Shown here one piece after another: positions 6,903 through 7,860 of a DNA stretch of 7,860 bases. A model generated the notes under the pieces. That model ran no database searches. It saw nothing but the letters and a program-made list of their open reading frames with translations, and was not told where the DNA came from. The stretch is from Bacteroidia bacterium (GTDB lineage: Bacteria > Bacteroidota > Bacteroidia > NS11-12g > UBA9320): assembly GCA_013042025.1 (NCBI GenBank), contig JABDQY010000029.1:1-7860 (forward strand). Direction: 5' to 3'. Within the stretch, counting starts at the first letter, position 1. Each line of letters begins with the position of its first letter. A program made the translations under genes and the position numbers.

Positions 6903-7220
6903 ATGAAACATGTTATAACCCTATACTTTCTACTAACTATTGCCGTGTTTTCTCATGCGATTGAAGACCATAACAAGGAGAAATCTAAAAAACAACTTCC
7001 CCAAGCAAATTATCAATCTGATCAAAACACTCTTTCCATTAAAGGATTAGAAAAGGGAAGTAGAATTAATATTCTATCAGAAAATTACGAAATACTGCTC
7101 ACGTTTGAGGTTTACAACAATAGCTTTAACCTATCAGCACTTGATCTAGAACCTGGAGAATATACGGTTCAAATGATTGGTGAAACTACCTTAAACCAGC
7201 ACACGATTTTAATTCATTAG
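6903..7220 (+). CDS. Small exported protein with a single beta-rich domain, function unknown
   Basis: I do not recognise a specific family. The 105 residues begin with a typical signal peptide, MKHVITLYFLLTIAVFSHA, with likely cleavage after A19. A charged linker rich in K, E and Q (20-42) follows, then one compact domain (43-105). That domain has alternating hydrophobic strands (LSIKGL, INILS, ILLTFEV, FNLSAL) and LEPGEYTVQMIG (82-93). This pattern resembles both the C-terminal sorting domain of the phylum's type IX secretion system and DUF3244-like small secreted proteins. Unlike a true type IX cargo, there is no passenger domain between signal peptide and this domain. A GTG at 6885 in frame would add six residues, but it lies within the predicted promoter and would spoil the signal peptide start. 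It has its own promoter and a strong terminator, so it is probably a single-gene unit. Confidence 0.75.
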   Translation: MKHVITLYFLLTIAVFSHAIEDHNKEKSKKQLPQANYQSDQNTLSIKGLEKGSRINILSENYEILLTFEVYNNSFNLSALDLEPGEYTVQMIGETTLNQHTILIH

Positions 7221-7244
7221 TTATCTTAAGTTTACACTAAAGAG

Positions 7245-7268
7245 AAAAGCGGCCTAGCCGCTTTTTTT
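7245..7268 (+). terminator. Intrinsic terminator after the small exported protein gene
   Basis: AAAAGCGGC (7245-7253) pairs with GCCGCTTTT (7257-7265) around a 3-base loop, and the T-run continues to 7268. It begins 25 bases after the stop at 7220. The opposite strand also has a short T-run (TTTTCTCT) after the hairpin, so it may also stop the convergent DUF5522 transcript, whose stop codon lies at its edge. Confidence 0.88.
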
Positions 7269-7425
7269 ATTCATCTTTTTTTGGAACGTTTTTGTGTTCA
7301 TAAGGGCAGTGTTTGCAAGCAGACCCACAACATTCTCCTCGTTTTAGATGATAGGCTTCGGTAAATACCAACATACCTTCATCGTTATAATAGTAATCCT
7401 CTAATGCAATAATTGGTTCCCGCAT
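7267..7425 (-). CDS. DUF5522 family small cysteine-rich protein
   Basis: This is a 52-residue protein starting MREPIIALEDYYYNDEGMLV, with FTEAYHLKRGECCGSACKHC (residues 21-40) and then PYEHKN. The CCGxxCxHCPY arrangement, with C32, C33, C37 and C40, is the mark of DUF5522, a small family in Bacteroidota and other bacteria. It recalls the cysteine-rich CCGxxCxxC segment of oxidoreductase-like proteins, and metal or iron-sulfur binding is a reasonable guess; no function is established. There is no signal peptide, so it is cytoplasmic. The first 25 bases overlap the end of the potassium channel gene in another frame. The overlap, plus the family's usual length, supports the ATG at 7425; the next in-frame methionine is residue 18. 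It ends at the terminator hairpin it shares with the converging gene. Confidence 0.87.
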   Translation of the reverse strand: MREPIIALEDYYYNDEGMLVFTEAYHLKRGECCGSACKHCPYEHKNVPKKDE

Positions 7426-7860
7426 TTCTTGCAATAAAAAGCGTCTTTATCATTTTCTGTACTTCCACACTCCTCACACTTATTAATCTTCCCCCCTCTG
7501 CTCATCTCCACTGAAACTAAGCCAGTAGGCACTGCAATAACCGCATAACCTAAAATCATCAATATCGCACTTAAAAACTGTCCCAATGCTGTAATTGGAG
7601 CAATGTCTCCATATCCTACAGTTGTTAACGTAACAATGGCCCAGTAAATACTTCGAGGAATACTTGTAAATCCAGCTTCCGCAGGCTCAATGGTATACAT
7701 TACAGTTCCCATTACAACCACTATAATCAACACAAAACCGAAAAAAACGGTAATCTTAGCTCCACTTCGTTTAACAGCGGTACCCAGGCTTCTAGCTTCC
7801 ACCAGGAAACTTGTTAACCTCAATACCCTAAACACTCTAAGCAACCTTGCAGTTCTTAAA
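7401..7860 (-). CDS. Voltage-gated-type potassium channel, C-terminal part with zinc ribbon (partial, N-terminus off the right edge)
   Basis: This is an inner-membrane ion channel of the six-helix Kv-like family. Only the last 152 residues are in the window. The visible part starts in the S4 voltage sensor: arginine at every third position through RTARLLRVFRVLR (7856 leftward). S5 follows (TVFFGFVLIIVVVMGTVMYT), then the pore helix and selectivity filter TLTTVGYGD (filter at about 7615-7600), and S6 (FLSAILMILGYAVIAVPTGLV). TVGYGD indicates potassium selectivity. After S6 comes a short cytoplasmic tail with two CxxC pairs, CEEC and CKKC, 11 residues apart: a zinc ribbon. Such tails occur in related Bacteroidota channels. 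Reading remains open to the edge, so the true start lies beyond 7860; the TTG at 7844 falls inside S4 and is not a start. Its last 25 bases overlap the DUF5522 gene. Confidence 0.93.
   Translation of the reverse strand, partial: LRTARLLRVFRVLRLTSFLVEARSLGTAVKRSGAKITVFFGFVLIIVVVMGTVMYTIEPAEAGFTSIPRSIYWAIVTLTTVGYGDIAPITALGQFLSAILMILGYAVIAVPTGLVSVEMSRGGKINKCEECGSTENDKDAFYCKKCGNQLLH

Noticed and set aside
7842..7844. TTG as the start of the channel gene
   Set aside because: It lies within the S4 arginine repeat, and the frame stays open with matching S4 sequence up to the window edge.

Overview
The window is a compact, AT-rich stretch of ordinary chromosome from a member of the Bacteroidota, most likely a Flavobacteriales-type organism. 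The evidence is the gene order rpmB-rpmG-DUF4295-ftsY-rimO, the DUF4295 protein itself (a family known from this phylum), an FtsY without the long acidic N-terminal domain, a BshC-type bacillithiol enzyme, promoters resembling the phylum's TTTG/TAnnTTTG consensus, and the absence of convincing Shine-Dalgarno sites. I cannot place the genus. I see no mobile element, CRISPR array, tRNA or rRNA.

Left part (1-4284, all minus strand): a tightly packed cluster read from right to left. It runs rpmB (L28), rpmG (L33), a 52-residue DUF4295 protein, then a 69-base gap with a terminator-like hairpin, then ftsY, rimO (4-base ATGA overlap) and bshC (1-base gap, running off the left edge). The cluster joins ribosome components, the signal recognition particle receptor, the methylthiotransferase that modifies ribosomal protein S12, and the last step of bacillithiol synthesis. 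A Bacteroidota-type promoter lies just before rpmB.

Middle part (4339-6809): a divergent pair sharing a 29-base intergenic region. A DUF1343/NamZ-type lipoprotein (predicted exo-N-acetylmuramidase of peptidoglycan recycling) reads leftward. A four-helix FtsX/LolC-type ABC permease reads rightward with no ATPase beside it. The candidate -7 elements of the two genes lie nearly back to back, so their promoters probably exclude each other.

Right part (6810-7860): a small exported protein of unknown function whose mature part is little more than one beta-sandwich-like domain, preceded by an imperfect inverted repeat and a good promoter match, and followed by a strong hairpin terminator. Convergent to it are a 52-residue cysteine-rich DUF5522 protein and, overlapping its start by 25 bases, the C-terminal part of a voltage-gated-type potassium channel ending in a zinc ribbon. 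The channel runs off the right edge.

Overall this is mostly core, well-understood sequence. I find no clear new system. The points most worth a second look are the channel/DUF5522 overlap, the hairpin before ftsY, the back-to-back promoters at 5568-5589 and the small exported protein.
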